Part shown: positions 1-37,450 of the stretch, piece after piece
Position numbering within the stretch: the stretch's first letter is position 1
Layout of the letters: each line of letters opens with the position of its first letter
Assembly (NCBI RefSeq): GCF_030272615.1
Contig: NC_081413.1
Span: 563,092,510-563,156,509, forward strand
Length of the DNA: 64,000 nucleotides
Origin: Cryptomeria japonica
Taxonomy: Eukaryota > Streptophyta > Pinopsida > Cupressales > Cupressaceae
Direction: 5' to 3'
Notes under the pieces: model-generated
What the model saw: only the letters and a program-made list of their open reading frames with translations
Databases searched by the model: none
What the model was told of the DNA's origin: nothing
Position numbers and translations under genes: made by a program

Positions 1-471
1 AAAGTTCTATTTCTTGACCAAACAAAAAAAATATTTACGTAATTATCAATACAATATTACTTTCCCTCGGAATAAGAGAAGCAATCAGTTTAGGCTCTTA
101 AAGGTCATCTATAATCATCCCAGAATAAAGAAATATGCCCAATGAATGCCAGCATAGGGTAGGGTTAATTAATCACCTAAATCCAATTCATGTTTCACCT
201 AAATCCAATTCATTTTTCCCTTCTAAAATCCAGCTTTCTTAACCCTTTGGCAAGATACCTCTTGAATTGTTATTAGTCAGCATTTTAACCTTCTCATTAT
301 ATCGACTTGTTTTCAAAATATGTCAGCAGTCTGTCTTAAGATAATTTGGCCATATCCTTCTGTGCTCTGTAGCAGCAAGAGTGCCAGCTGAACAAATTTA
401 GTCAAGATATATTTAGAGAACACCCCCACCTGAAGCAATTTTCTGCTTTCATGTGATTCCCTGCTGCCATT
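1..471. other. FTSH 3' flank / presumed 3' UTR
   Basis: AT-rich sequence downstream of the stop codon. No canonical AATAAA was found on the minus strand, and no reading frame or repeat is recognised. The 3' UTR presumably lies here. Confidence 0.5.
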
Positions 472-24598
<24,127 letters not shown>

Positions 24599-27390
24599 CC
24601 TTAGTATCTGACACATAATTAGAACTCTAACATCAACTACAAATTCGGACAGTAATTAAAGAATTGGTAAACAAAATTAATTAGAATATAAATATTTCTT
24701 CAATACAATTCTTAATTCAGATGAAATACACCACCTTGTCAATCCACGCCAATCAAAGAACTTATATAGAAGTGAAAAACAAAAACTTGCCTGACGAAAC
24801 ATAGCTTCACATACTTAAGTTGGCAATAACAAACTGCATTCTTACTTGTTAATTTATGGAGGCAGGAGTGATATTCCAATTCTTTAAAAGGAAATAATAC
24901 TTAGGTTTAAGTTTTAAAAAAATAACAGACACTAATATGGCAGCAGGCCATTTCAATTCAGAAAATTTAAGTGAATAAGAAATTTTAAACCAAAACAAGG
25001 TATTCAACTACATGTCTTCAGCCATAATGCATGCCCATGAAAGTAATGTGAACAAGCTTGGACATGGAAACCTGTAATTTGTAATAACAAACCATAAAAA
25101 TGTCTACAATCACCATGCAGGAATGCAAGAAAAGACCAGGATGTGAATTCAATACAAAATTGTGAAAAAAAAATTGGCTAATATCCATAGCAGTAAAAAG
25201 GTATCATTGCTCAATAAATTATAGCTTAACATCAGCTTTAGGAGAGAGGAAAAAGACATCCTACAATAATCTGTTGGCAAAAGTTTAAATGCGATGCACA
25301 TTGCCAAATAGAAAGTTGAGTGTTTTTATAGTTGTTATTTTGGGCCATTAGGCATACTCACAAAACATGTGGTTTTAATTAATTTTATGCTGAGTAACCA
25401 GTTGAGTTCATGGATGGGAATTTAGACACATTGGTTTGGCAAACAGAAATTGTGTTGGGTATGTTTTGGTTACATCCTTACAAAAAACACATAAAATCAT
25501 AAATATATACATATTTTAGCCTAAAGCAGGTATTAAGTTTAGATAACCACATAAAATACATAAAACAAAAAATACAACAATAAAAATATATCTCAGATTC
25601 TCATCCAGAAAAGTCTTCAACCATCACATGCGGCAGAGAGAGAGAATGAGGACTCTAAGAATGCAAAAGTTAATAAAACTTGGACATTAATGCCCAAAAA
25701 CTAAAGTCCTGACTTCTGAGAAGTGTTAGAATGCAGTAATGATTCTTAGGAAGAAACAAAAGGTCTGCGGGTTATAGAGATTGTTGTTTGGTTGATCAAT
25801 TCCAGAATTTTGAAAAGATTTAAGGTCCATTCTAATTCACAAAAAGAGATAAATGAAGTTTGAAACCAAATGTTGCCAAACCTATTTTCATGCCTGCCAT
25901 TCTGGTAATTTATAAACCCAAAAAAATTAAATATAGCTACCAAGGCTGCAGCTTGCTCAGATAGAGATGAAGAAGAGTTCTAACAAGATCCACAAAAACA
26001 GGTCCAAATGCCCATTCTTAGTCGTCAGTGCTATGACAGCTAGCATATTTATCATCAAATATTCGAAACAAAATTTTCAAAGAAGCGGGGGCTTCCTAGC
26101 CTGCCTTCAGCTATAGTAGGTTCCATTCTAGGGATTGTGATCTTTGCGTGATTGCGGAGTAGGTCCTCGAGAAAGAATTTTTCTTTTATCCCATTCAAGT
26201 CGCTCAATGCTAATGCAAGACACGGTTGATCCAGTCACAGAAAGTTTAACTTTATTATCATGACCAAATCCCATATATAGAATCAAAAAAAAACCTCTCT
26301 AAGAAAGAGAAGGTAATTTCCTAGACAGCTAGCAAAATAATGATGCATATTACTATACAAATTACATTTTCCTATTTCTTGGAAAATTTAAATTGGTCAT
26401 TGTGCCCTTGCTCTTTGTTTAGAAGGTCGATGGGACAGCCATAAGATTGCATATTCACCAACTTCTGAAATACATAGACTTGCATTTGGTAAATAAGCTT
26501 TAAAATTACCCATTGCTTAATGGGCCTTCACGTGTCCGTTAGATTGAAAGCTGCCCAAATGGTTCTAACAAAGTCGCAAATTAGGAAAAGAAAAATTGGA
26601 ATCTTAAGTTAAAAATGGAGTGGCAAGCTTTTGGTAAAAGGCTTTCAGGGGATCATGTAAGTTTGTGGACCCACTTTAGATATTTCCATTCTTCCGAAAG
26701 ATAGCTTGAGCAAAAGTTTTCTGAGAACTTCTTCTAAAATAGTAAGAGATAGTTTTCTATATAGGTTCCTTAATAATGTAGCCAAACAGAAAAAAACGAT
26801 CGGCCATCAGATCAATTTTCTCAGCAACAAAAAAAACAAGCAATGGAAAAAGTTAGGTCTAAGTGAATTCAACTCAATATATGTTTAATCAGAGTATTCC
26901 AACTACAGTCAGTAGATAATTAATTGAGTTCACCTCAACCTGTAATAAAACAAATTCTTGAAGTTCTCTCTTATGGTAAAGAGGCCACAAAAGTACATTC
27001 AGAGAGTTCCTAGACCATCTTTGAATTACATGACAGTGACAGAATTATTGAGATTTACCGAGAATTATAAATCCTTTTAAATGTGTCAAAACCAAAATTT
27101 CAAGAATCAAATCCCCAAACAAATAAACTACTAACGGCACTCTTAAAATTGAGGTTGGAATGTCCTGGGCGTTGTGGTGTAACAGAATGGTGAAGTCGTG
27201 TAGAGCATGACTTGAGTTTAAACCACTGCTTGCAATTAGGCAATCCCACGCAAACCCTAGCAAATTCGGCGTGAAAAAACATATTTATTTGCTTTATCAA
27301 TAGAATTTCAAGCGTGAGGATTAAATAATCTGAGATTGAACGCCCAAACCAGCTAGGTTCATTTACGCACGTATGAATTCTGTTTGAAAC
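24599..27390 (-). other. FTSH upstream region / possible 5' UTR intron
   Basis: AT-rich, non-coding. If the proposed 5' UTR exon at 27.4 kb is real, this is one long 5' UTR intron. A tRNA-like stretch (about 27168-27245: TGGTGTAACAGAATGG and GAGTTTAAACC) could be a worn SINE. Confidence 0.35.
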
Positions 27391-27395
27391 CCTAC

Positions 27396-27470
27396 CTGTT
27401 GTGTGTCCCTTGTGGCTCTCTCGAAGCTCGCTTGTATATTAAAACCAAAATCGCACTATAAATTTTGTAT
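27396..27470 (-). promoter_or_regulatory. Candidate FTSH promoter and non-coding first exon
   Basis: Reading the minus strand, TATA-like words (TTTATAG, AATATA) are followed by a non-AT-rich stretch and a good donor, CAACAG|GTAGGG, at 27396. Plant genes often have a 5' UTR intron, and the coding exon 1 has a possible acceptor (TGTCAG) just before its ATG. No transcript evidence is available, so this is a guess based on signals only. Confidence 0.25.
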
Positions 27471-27875
27471 CCCAGAGCGAGGAATCAGAGGATCAGATGT
27501 TGATACATGATGAATGTATATCATTTTTTCTAAATATGCATATGATTTTTCTGCCAATAGCAGTTATTTGGGCTGCCTTGGGAATTTTCGGGTGCATTCA
27601 TATTGAATATTGTGTATATCACATAATGCTAGGTGCGGTTATTTGATACTTTTGCAAGGGAAAATATATGTGTACATTAATTAAAATTTTAATAATTAAT
27701 ACTTAGCACTTAGTACCAAAATAAGGTTAGGATGATAGTAAAATATACTTAAGTAATATAATGGAGGGTTGATAGAAAAGCAGCTATGTTTAGCAAACCC
27801 AAGGGGAGAGTGGGCAGATCATCAAGAAAAAGAGTGGCAAAGAAAATCAAAGAGGAGGAATACAAACTACGTTAG

Positions 27876-28576
27876 ATGGTAAACTTTGTCCTTGGAGAGT
27901 GGAGAATTCTTCGAGACATCATAATGCCTCTAACAAAAGGAGCCTTATCAAATCTCAAATTAAGAATTGCAAGGCTGATATTTTTCTACTTCATGAGACA
28001 AAAATTTCAAAAAATGCAAAGACACAACCTTTCAAATGATGGAAAAATTGGAAATATGTTGCATCTCAGTCCATTGGTGCTTCTGGAGGATTGGCCATTC
28101 TTTGGAAGTCAAGTGTGGGGAGAGTAGAAACTATTGCAATTAAAGCAAACTTTATCCATGTCAAAGTAGAAGATTCTATAGCATCTTTCCATTTGATTTT
28201 AGTATATGGACCAACATCAACAGTGGGTAAGAAAGCAGTATGGGACAGTCTTGCACTAACTTTGATGAATTTTCCAAAGGACCCCATTATTCTAGGAGGA
28301 GATTTTAATGTTGTTCTATCTTCACGAGACAAAACTGGGGGCATCATTCCTCCCCCAAAGGTCATGCAAGATTTTAATGACTTTGTTTCTACAAATGCTC
28401 TAAAAGATTGTGAGACAACAAATGGCTCTTTTACCTGGTCGAATAGAAGGCAAGGTTTCCTTCATATTGCAAAATGTTTAGATAGGTTTCTGGTAAACCC
28501 TATATGGACAGCCGCATATAGCATTCCTACTTCCAAGATTTTACCATTAACTAGGTTTGACCATTTTGCTCTCTAG
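27876..28576 (+). pseudogene. LINE endonuclease domain remnant
   Basis: Frames encode KADIFLLHETKIS, then FHLILVYGPT, ILGGDFNVV and NGSFTWSNRR, which are landmarks of the LINE AP-endonuclease (GDFN contains catalytic residues). The 5' part needs frame changes, and a TAG ends the frame at 28576. Confidence 0.85.
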
Positions 28577-28867
28577 TTGGATATCTTGTTGTCATCTATA
28601 CCAATGAATGGTGCAACATCATTTAAGTTCCAACAAATGTGGTTTAGGGATGTGAATTTTTTACCCAAACTACATGAATGGTAGTTGTCTGCTCCTTTCG
28701 TTCAGGGTTCTAGGATGTCTCAGTTTTGTAAAAAGCTCCAATGGATCAAATCAAGAATTATATAATGGAACACTTCAGTATTTAAGAATATTTTTCAATT
28801 AAAGGAACATATTGAGGATAGTATTAAAATTATTAATGAAGACAATATTTGGAATGGAATAAATGAG

Positions 28868-30746
28868 ATGTCCTACAAGCAACAAAATCTTCTTAATTTG
28901 CAGCTTCAGGAAGTATTGAAAAGAGAAGAACTTTTCTGGAAGCAAAAATCTAGGGAAGCTTGGCTACAAGAAGGGGATAGGAATACTAAGTTTTTCCATG
29001 CCCTTGTCAAAATGAAGAGAGCAAATAGCCTAATTTCACAAATTAGGATTGGAGCAGGGGAGATTGTTGTGGACAATCTAAAAATACAAAAGGAAGTCGT
29101 GACCTTTTTCTCCTCTCTCTTTTCAAATTCGGTGGTTGAAGATGAAGATTTTAGTAGGAAGACCCAAGACATTCTCGAACGCATCCCATGTTTGATCACT
29201 AATTAGGTTAACTTGGTATTAATGAAACCTTTTTCCTTGGAGGAAGTTAGGAGTGCAATATTCTCCATGCAGCTTGATAAGGCTCCAGGCCCGGATGGGT
29301 TTCCAGCTCTCTCTTTTTTTAAATGTTGGAGCTTCTTGGGTACGGATGTCTGGAGGATGGTTGAGGAATCTAGAAAACATGGTAACATGTTGAAACAATT
29401 TAACACTACCCTCGTTGTTTTAATCCCCAATATGTCCAATTCGTTATCCTTTGCAGATTTTAGACCAATTTCCTTGTGTAACACAATCTATAAGATTGTT
29501 ACCAAAGCCATTTCTATTAGATTAGCAAATTTTATTCCCAAGATCATTTCCAAATAGCAAGGTGGGTTTGTACCAGGGAGGGAAACGATTGAAGGGGCTT
29601 TCTTAGTGCATGAAATAATGCATTTAGTCATGTCTCACAAAGAAGCAATGATGGTTAAGCTTGATATGTTGAAAGCTTATGACAGGGTTAATTGGAGTTT
29701 CTTGCATCAAGTCCTTCTTAGATTTGGTTTTTCCAAATTATGTTGTAAGTGGATTCTATCTTGTTTATTAGGGGCCAAGTTCTCGGTTTTGGTAAATAGT
29801 AGCCTAGTGGGCTTCTTTTCTTCCTCCCAAGGGGTCAGACAAGGGGACCCTTTATCCCCATCCTTATTCATCATTATGGATGAGGCTTTAAGTAGAATGA
29901 TATTAGCCTTGCATGATTCTTCTTCCTGGAAGGGAATTCAAATTTCTCAAACTCAGATAGTGGTTACACATTGTTTATTTGTTGACGATACAATATTGTT
30001 TGGGGAGGCTTTGGTTAGGGAAGAAAAGGTGATCAAAAGAGAACTTCAACTATACATCAATGTCTTAGGCCAAAAAGTGAGTGAAAATAAGTCAAAAGCT
30101 TATCTCTTTCACTGTTTACCACGTTTATCAAAAAAGTTACTATCCACTTTGGGTTTTAAACAAGCAAGTTTACTATGTAAGTATCTTGGAATACCACTAT
30201 TTTAAGGAGGCAATAAAGGTTTTTTTAAAGATTTTGTAGTCTCTTTGATTGGAGAACAAGATAGCATCATGGAAGAATATTTGGTTATCATTAGATGGGA
30301 GAATTTTGTTAATTAAAACTATTTTGGCATCAATTTTGAATTACATTATGTTAGTTTTCCCTATGCCTTCCAAGATTAAAGAAGCTTTGGAATCTCTTCT
30401 TAAAAATTTCCTATGGAAGGGAAATAGAGATCAAAAAAATAAAATACATCTATTGGCATGGGAGAAAGTATGTTTTCCCAAATTCTATGGGGGGGCAGGC
30501 ATTCTAGATTTTGAGGATAGAAATATTGCCTTAGGTGTTAAACTTATATGGAAGTTGTATTTAGACATCGCCTCAATCTGGTCTTCTATAATTAGAGGTA
30601 AGTATCTTGATTTGGAGGAACCAAAAAGAATTTTTACAGTCCTCGATCCTCCAAAAGGATTAAAGATGTGGAAATTTCTCTTGAAGTGTAGAGAGAGTTT
30701 GCTTCCAAATCTAACCTGGATTGCTCATAATGGAAGGTCGATATGA
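28868..30746 (+). pseudogene. LINE reverse transcriptase remnant
   Basis: Blocks in order: SREAWLQEGDRNTKFFHALV, DKAPGPDGFP (about 29276), FADFRPISLCNTIYKI, QGGFVPGR, VKLDMLKAYDRVNW, GVRQGDPLSPSLF and the catalytic LFVDDTILFGE (about 29975-30007; plants usually have FADD). TAG codons interrupt at about 29204 and 29556, the second replacing the Gln usual before QGGF, and the frame shifts after 30200. Confidence 0.9.
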
Positions 30747-30938
30747 ATTTGGGAGGATACTTGGAATAGCTACCCCCCTCTGGATAGTGTCCCAAGATTG
30801 GATGTAATTAAGGCAGTTTTGCAAACCACTTGGGGTTACTCATTAAGCAGTTATTTTCAACAATCATTGGTTAATGGGTTTTGGAAGGGCAATTGGAAAA
30901 GTTTAGATAATGTCTCTGCCCCACATCAGTAGAAACAG

Positions 30939-32104
30939 TTGTTATCTTCCGAACTAAAGAAGAGATTATTTTTCTACAATGGGACAAGAGATAAGATGAT
31001 GTGGCTTCCCTCTAAATCAAGATCCTACTCAGTAAAGGAGGGCTACAAGGAGTTGGCATCTCATGGTCTTGACCAACCATCAAGGAAATTTTCATTTTGT
31101 TGGAAGGGATGTGGTCTACAAAAGGTTGGATCATTTGCATGGTTAGCATTATAGGGAATAATTTTAACTTGTGATAGATTGGCATTGTTAAGGATTGCAT
31201 TGCCTTTTGATTGTGTTTTATTTAAGCAAACTACTGAGACGGTAGATCATCTACTATTGGGTTGTGAAGTGGCACAAAAATGTTGGAAATGATTACTTAA
31301 TAAACTTGGGTGGACCTCCCCTTTACAATCCTCATTGTCTAAGGTTTTTGACTCCTGGCCAAAGCTCTTTACAAATTATTTTTTTGTAGTTATATGGGAA
31401 GTGGCTCCTTCTATACTCATCTGGAATCTCTAGTGGGAAAGGAATAGACACATTTTTTGAAAAGAAAATAACAATGTGTAGAGCATATTAAACAAGATAG
31501 AAATGACAATTTCAGAATTAATACATACACAACTAAATATAAAAAAAATCGACTCTCTTTATACTTCTTGGGACAGTGATTGAATGAACGGATGGCAGTT
31601 TTTAAAACTCTTGTTCAAGGGAAGTATGATGGTAAATGCAGACATAAGGGTCAATAGGAAAGGAATTAGATGGAGACCTCCTCAAAAGAACTTCTTCAAG
31701 TTGAATTTTGATGGGCTACGAGGGGTAACTTGGGAGTGTCTGGAATTGGGAGTGTGCTCAGAAATCAACAAGGTTAGGTAGTGAAAGCAGGTTATGCAAG
31801 AATCCCAGATGAAATAAATAATGTGGCAAAAGCAACATCTTTGTTGGTTGGCATCAATTTAGCCATTCCAGAGAAGGTTAAATATTTAGAGATTATGTAT
31901 ATTATATCAGCATTAAAAAAATCTCATGCTCCTAATTGGAAGATAGATTACATTATTCAAGAAGATAGAGAGAGGATCTCACTTTTAGAAGGATATAGCA
32001 TTATGCACTGCTATAGGGAGGCAAATCATTTAGTAGATTTACTAGCTAATAGGGGATGTGAATCAAATGAGGAGGAGATAACTATGTCTCCACTTCAAGT
32101 TTAG
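30939..32104 (+). pseudogene. LINE zinc-finger-like and RNase H domains, remnant
   Basis: The first part (30939-31290) encodes WLPSKSRSYSVKEGY and ETVDHLLLGCEVAQKCW, as in the zf-RVT region. The second (31640-32104) encodes FFKLNFDG and CYREANHLVDLLANRGC, as in the RNase H domain at the end of plant LINEs. Several stops and frame changes. Confidence 0.75.
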
Positions 32105-32290
32105 GAAGACATGAACCTCATATTGCAATTGAAGAATGACGTAGGGTCATTATCCTAATTATTTTTTCCCTCATTCTTTTTTGTCTCTATTGCAAGGTTC
32201 ATATTTCTTCACCTTGACAGGGGCACCATATTTCCCCATATTTTGTCTATATTGGAGCTTATTCTAGAGTCATGAGACAACGTGTTGTAA

Positions 32291-33140
32291 ATACCTCTGT
32301 TAATTCACTACATTTATGGTACCTTGTGTGACATTGGCAATAATGATGGCACCTCTCATGAATTGATAATCAATCTTATGCTCTCTTGTGTAATCTTTGC
32401 CAGTCGGAGGGAAAATATAAAATGCGGATATGAGTAGGATTATGCAAAGACACTTGGTGCCTAGTTTTACCTCTCCGTGCATATCAATTTCCTTTCTCAT
32501 CCCTGGATGAAGGACTTTCGCACGATTAGAGTTCAAGCAATGTTAATGAGATTCAAAGTGAAACCTATAAGAAGTAAAAACAATGGACAAATGGAATAAA
32601 GCAGACAATGATGATCTGGGTTCGCAATTTCTCGCATAAGTAGGGATGAAATAACATGTGCCTCAATTCCTCCACATGTGTATAGTTCAATTAAATATGG
32701 GACTGTAGACTTGTCTTCCTCAATTAAGTCATTTTGATCATTGGAGGCTTCATGGTGCTTAAAAATCTTTTACAGGGTGGCTTTCATGTGATTTGGCCGC
32801 AGGGGAATGTAAATCCTCTTCACCTCAATGAGGCCTTTGCAATCCCTTATTTTAATGTTGACTAGGCAATTCACAAAATTCTTGGGGAAGACTAGTTATT
32901 AGCAAACCCTTTTGCTCCTCCCTCTTTGGCAATAGCCAAAATGGCGTCAATGGTTATGGACTTAACATGTTCGAAAGATTTTACAAAGTATCTGGTTGGC
33001 CCCTTCGTGCATTCCTCTTTTTTCACTTGGTAAGTGTTGAACTCACAATTGGCTAGCTATGATTTCCACTCAAGTGATGTATGGGTAGGAGGGGTTTTCA
33101 ACAGAGTGAATGTTATGCAGGAATCTGTATATCTCTCCTT
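32291..33140. other. No features recognised
   Basis: Non-coding DNA between the LINE and the next LTR element. Short frames only, no motif. Confidence 0.5.
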
Positions 33141-33229
33141 TATTAATAGCATTCACTATGCATCTCCTACTCCATTCTTCCATTGGATGCAATCATATGC
33201 GATTCTCATAGGAAAGTCGTTGCTTTCTA
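33141..33229 (+). repeat. Direct repeat, left copy, flanking the coding-free LTR element
   Basis: An about 89-bp sequence starting TATTAATAGCATTCACTATG and ending GGAAAGTCGTTGCTTTC. It is about 85-90% identical by eye to 35396-35482, far longer than a retrotransposon target duplication. Confidence 0.8.
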
Positions 33230-34012
33230 TTAGAGATTTTATTATCTAATATTTATTTATTTAATTATTAGTCTATTATACTCTATGCTTAAGCTAAACT
33301 TAGGAATCTTATAATTCTTAAGGGTTTTCACCTTTAGGGTTTCGAGTATCCTTTTATAAGGATTTTCTCTCTGTATTTTTCATAACAATTATAATTATTG
33401 AATTGTATTCTTGTTGTACAATCAATATGACTCCTCTTTTCTGGATCTCTGAATTCTGGCCTCCATAGCTTTTCTGCTTCTCTCTTTCTGTAACAGGTTT
33501 GCATGTAGGTGATCTTTGGGAGCTATAGAATTGTTTTTTCCTCAACTCCAATATGGAATCAAAGCCTACATCTATTGCTAATTGTTTCTAATTTTTCAGA
33601 ATATTTTTTGGAGGAGGGTTTCAATTTTTTTTCAAAGCTTTTTCATTGTTCTTGGGATCTCTAAAGTTGTATTTTCTCAACTCTAATATGGTATCAGAGC
33701 TCCAAATTTGCATGCCCCTGTTCTCTTCATGAGAGATTTTGGGCCTTGTTTTTCAGATCTGTGTATTCGAGGGTTTGTGTAGTTGCTTTTTTCCATTTCT
33801 GGGGGTACCTGATTTTTTGGTATATTTTGGTGCGAATAGGACCTCACAATTGGATTCAGAAGGCTGATTCCATGAATTGTGATATATAATTTGCCTATTT
33901 TCGGTGACAGGGGCATCTGGGACATGAATTTTTATTGGTACATTTTTCGAGGCACAAAAATCCGTACAACTGTACTTGCAAATGCGTTAGAAATTTTTTG
34001 TCAAAAATAAAA

Positions 34013-34044
<32 letters not shown>

Positions 34045-35395
34045 TTATTTTTATTTTTTTCTTTATGCCCTACAAGAGGGTTTTTTTTTTTTCTTTTGGC
34101 CATAACTTGGTCATACGGAGGCGCTTTTTCAAAAACCTTATATCGTCGGAAAGCTCTTTCCAAGCTCTATCTAGATCTGGAGGTTTGAAATTTTGATATT
34201 GCTTATTTTTATGGCATTTTTTTCTGTCAAAGCTAGAGGTTTATTTTTGCACTCCGGGAGACATCACTTGAGCATCCGAACTCCATTTTTTCAAAGCTTT
34301 ATATTGTTGGAAAGCTTGTTCTGTGTACTTTCCAATCATATGAGTGCTCTTTCCAGATTCTTCTCTAGGTATATTTATTCATTTTTTTGCTTTTCATCAC
34401 TCTAGTGAATATCTTGTATGTTTCAGGTCCTGGGATCTCTTTCTTTGAATAGGATGTCTCATTTTTTGTTATTCTTTCTATTTCCAGTTTTCTGTCTCTT
34501 CTTATCATTGTAGCATTTTATTAATGCAAACACACTGAGATAAAGTTCCACCATGCATTGTATACTTGGGATCTTGCACATCTTGTGTCTTATTGTATAT
34601 GCACTACTTATAAAGTGTCATGGGGAGGTTGATGTTTGTCTTTGTTTGCCATCTACCTTTGTCACGTGAGTGTTCCTTCCACAAAATTAGCCTCATGATG
34701 TGTGTCAAGTGAGTGTTCCTTCCATGACATTATGTACTTTCTCTACACCTTCGACGTTCCTGGTTCTTCGTCATGCAGTTCTTGTTGGTCGTTCTTTTCA
34801 GTGTACCTATCCCTCTCCCTTTTCAGCATTATGGGGAGGTTTGTCTTGTTGTTCTAACGCTTCCTTGGTTCGATTGATCAGCTCTTCAGGCTATGGTATT
34901 TCATGCCATCTGTATCTTCGAGTTTAGTTGTTTGCCATTTTTTTCCATTTGATTTGAGTAGTGCCATTTGAGGACACTCATGCAAATTAGTCTTCTCTAC
35001 CTAGTCATGTTCTATTTCAGTGGAGGTTCTTCAGATCAGCAAATACTCTTCGACAGTGTTTGCAACTATTTCATGCTTCAGTGGTGTTCTTCATTCTCTT
35101 CTTTTTGTTCCTATCTTTTGGAACACTATTGTTTAGAGGCTTCTTAGTCCTTCACTTGAGCTTTCATCTCTTCTTGGAGAGGAGTTTTGTTCCCATAGGG
35201 TTTTCTCCTTTTTTTCCACTTTACAGAGATTTTATTGTACTTGGGTACCTCATCAAGCCTAGTTGTTGGGACTCATTGTTGCTTTCATGCATTTTTTACA
35301 TACCTTTTTAGTCCTTAGTTGTTTTTTAGCTACTCCCTAAGTTCATCTTTAGGGGGGGGTGGTTGTGTAAAAGTAATACTTTATTAGCTAATAAT
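33230..35395 (+). mobile_element. LTR retrotransposon remnant without coding capacity
   Basis: A PBS TGGTATCAGAGC lies at 33689-33700, and a degenerate second one (TGGAATCAAAGCC) at about 33554. The region before it reads like an LTR. A PPT (AGGGGGGGG) lies at 35351-35358, followed by a short LTR start. The 1.65-kb internal region has no Gag or Pol motif. It includes the phrases GGCCATAACTTGGTCA and CGGAAAGCT, which I recall from leaders of plant LTR elements. The 3' LTR appears cut to about 40 bp. Confidence 0.6.
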
Positions 35396-35482
35396 TATTA
35401 ATAGCATTCACTACGCATCTCCTACTTCATTCTTCCATTAGATGAAATTATATGCTATTCTCATAGGAAAGTCATTTCTTTC
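35396..35482 (+). repeat. Direct repeat, right copy
   Basis: Starts TATTAATAGCATTCACTACG. Same order and sequence as the left copy with scattered substitutions and a 1-3 base indel. Confidence 0.8.
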
Positions 35483-36456
35483 AAATGCAATTTTATATTT
35501 AATGCTATTTGGGAGCTCCACTCTCATGCGTAGATAGATCCCCATGGGTATTTATTGTCATTTCCACATCCCGCTAGCATAGCTTTGTCTCAGGAGTCAG
35601 TAATGGGCTTTGAAAATCTAGCTAGGAGGTCTCTGTAAACAATTTTGCTTGTTGGTTTGGTTGTTTGTTACTAATTTGACATTTTGCCTCAAGATAACAA
35701 ATTTTGATAATGGGCTAGGGTAAGTCATGGCTCTGATTGACCACAAGATAGCAGTTTTTTTAAGATGGGTTCGGGTGTCTAGTGGTCTTGAAGGGTTTTT
35801 TGACAAATTTTCCTTGAATTCCTGTCTGAGATAGCTCCCGCATGTCTAGTTGTGTTCGAAATCTTTCTTTTCTGAGGATGGCATAGTTTACCTTGTTGTC
35901 TTCCTCTCAAATGGCAGTCACAATGTCGCCCCAAGAATTGGGAGTTGGTCTAAAAAATTTAACATGGAGGTCCCTGTGAATATTTTTCTCAATAGGTATG
36001 TTGTGTCCCCTAAACAAATATTCATCACGAGATTTAAGATTCTGATAATGAGATCAAGTGAATCCTGGCTCCAATTGAACACAAGATTGCAGATTATGAA
36101 GATGGAATTTGGTCAAAGGTTGATTGACCAGTTGTGATCAAAGGTTGGCAGATTTTGATGAAAGTTGCAAGGGCTTCATCGTTTCAGTTTCAAGAATGAG
36201 GATAGAAAATTATGATATAGGATGTAGTGAGACTGCATACTCAATTGTTTTGCATATTTGTCAAGGAAGTGTTAAACATTAGGACTTCACTATGCGAATG
36301 AGATTAGCTAAAATGAATTGTTCAGTGATGCTCTTATCTTTTGGGGGTAATTTTGGCCCTATCAACTTAAAAGATAAATGTTGTTAGTATGTTAGATTAG
36401 AGGGCGTTCTATTTCCCTCTCATCTGATTTTCTATAATTTAATACATATTGTAAAC
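35483..36456. other. No features recognised
   Basis: Moderately AT-rich non-coding DNA. No motif-bearing frame. Confidence 0.5.
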
Positions 36457-36467
36457 TCTTTCATACA

Positions 36468-36502
<35 letters not shown>

Positions 36503-36623
36503 GCATACATACATATACAGATATACATATACACATATATACATATATACACATATGCACATATATACATATACATATCTATACGTTTGTATGTATTTAT
36601 GTATGTATGTATGTAGATATATG
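36457..36623. repeat. ATAC/ATGT microsatellite, left part
   Basis: (CATA)n passes into mixed TACATATA and TATG repeats. It continues at 37451 on the other side of the solo LTR. Confidence 0.95.
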
Positions 36624-37450
36624 TGTTTATGGTGAAAATGGATAACAATAAACAACAATATTGAAAGACTAAAATGGATTCAACCACTAAACCCTAGCCT
36701 AACAATGAACAAAGATCCACCATAACATATGAAGATAACCTAAGACAATGCAAAATAACTCAAAATCACAAAGATTATACCATCACATGTCCAATAGGGT
36801 TTTGATCTCCATTCTTCCTATCTCCATTGATCTTGTTTGATATGCTTGCTCTCAGATTTTTGTATGCACAAGAGCTCAATAAAGAACGGAATGTGGTTGC
36901 AAGTGGAATTGTAGTGTAGCCAAGTACTCCAAAATCAGTCATTAGCCATTAGGATATGTCATTAGGATATGTCATTAGGGTATGTCATTAGGCATTAGGG
37001 TTTGATAATGAAGAAAGCATCTTCTTAAATAGAAGACACAATAAGAAATGGAGGGTTAAGATTGAGAGGTGTAAAAAGAGAGGTCGGCTAGGATTAGAGG
37101 GTAGGTATAAGAAATACCAAAATAATGAAAGAGGTAAGTAGTGTAGGAATTAAGAGATGACTGACATGTGTCATGTGTAGAAAAAGATAATGAATTAAAT
37201 AAATAAATAAAGATTTATTTAATTAATAGAAGAAGTAGGACAATTAAATAAATAAGATATTTATTTAATTTAGGAAAGGGATAATTTAAATAAATAAATG
37301 TATTTATTTAAATGAGAAATAAGGCTAGAAGAGGATAAATGAATTAATTAAATAAATAAAGATTTATTTAATTAATAGAAGAAATAGGCTTAGATAATTA
37401 AATAAATAAAATATTTATTTAATTAGACATGACAATTTTGAGTGTCTACA
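36624..37450 (-). mobile_element. Solo LTR (827 bp) of the 62.6-kb gypsy family, TSD ATATG
   Basis: On the minus strand it starts TGTAGACACTCAAAATTG and ends CACCATAAACA. It is the inverted counterpart of the LTR at 62595-63367, collinear over its full length. Perfect 5-bp duplications ATATG flank it (36619-36623 and 37451-37455), and no internal sequence is present, so it is a solo LTR from recombination. It is about 50 bp longer than the other copy because of a short tandem expansion (36950-37000). Confidence 0.93.
36945..37000. repeat. About 14-bp tandem repeat inside the solo LTR
   Basis: Repeated GTCATTAGGATAT/GTCATTAGGGTAT units, about four to five copies. The related LTR at 63.05 kb has only one. 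Confidence 0.85.

Larger units (their letters stand above)
27786..32290 (+). mobile_element. L1-type LINE, 5'-truncated and mutated
   Basis: In order: the basic end of ORF1 (27786-27872), then ORF2 with AP endonuclease, reverse transcriptase, a zinc-finger-like region and a plant-type RNase H domain. ORF2 is broken by at least nine stops and some frameshifts. No poly(A) tail or TSD could be seen. It lies about 0.3 kb beyond the candidate FTSH promoter and reads away from that gene. Confidence 0.85.
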
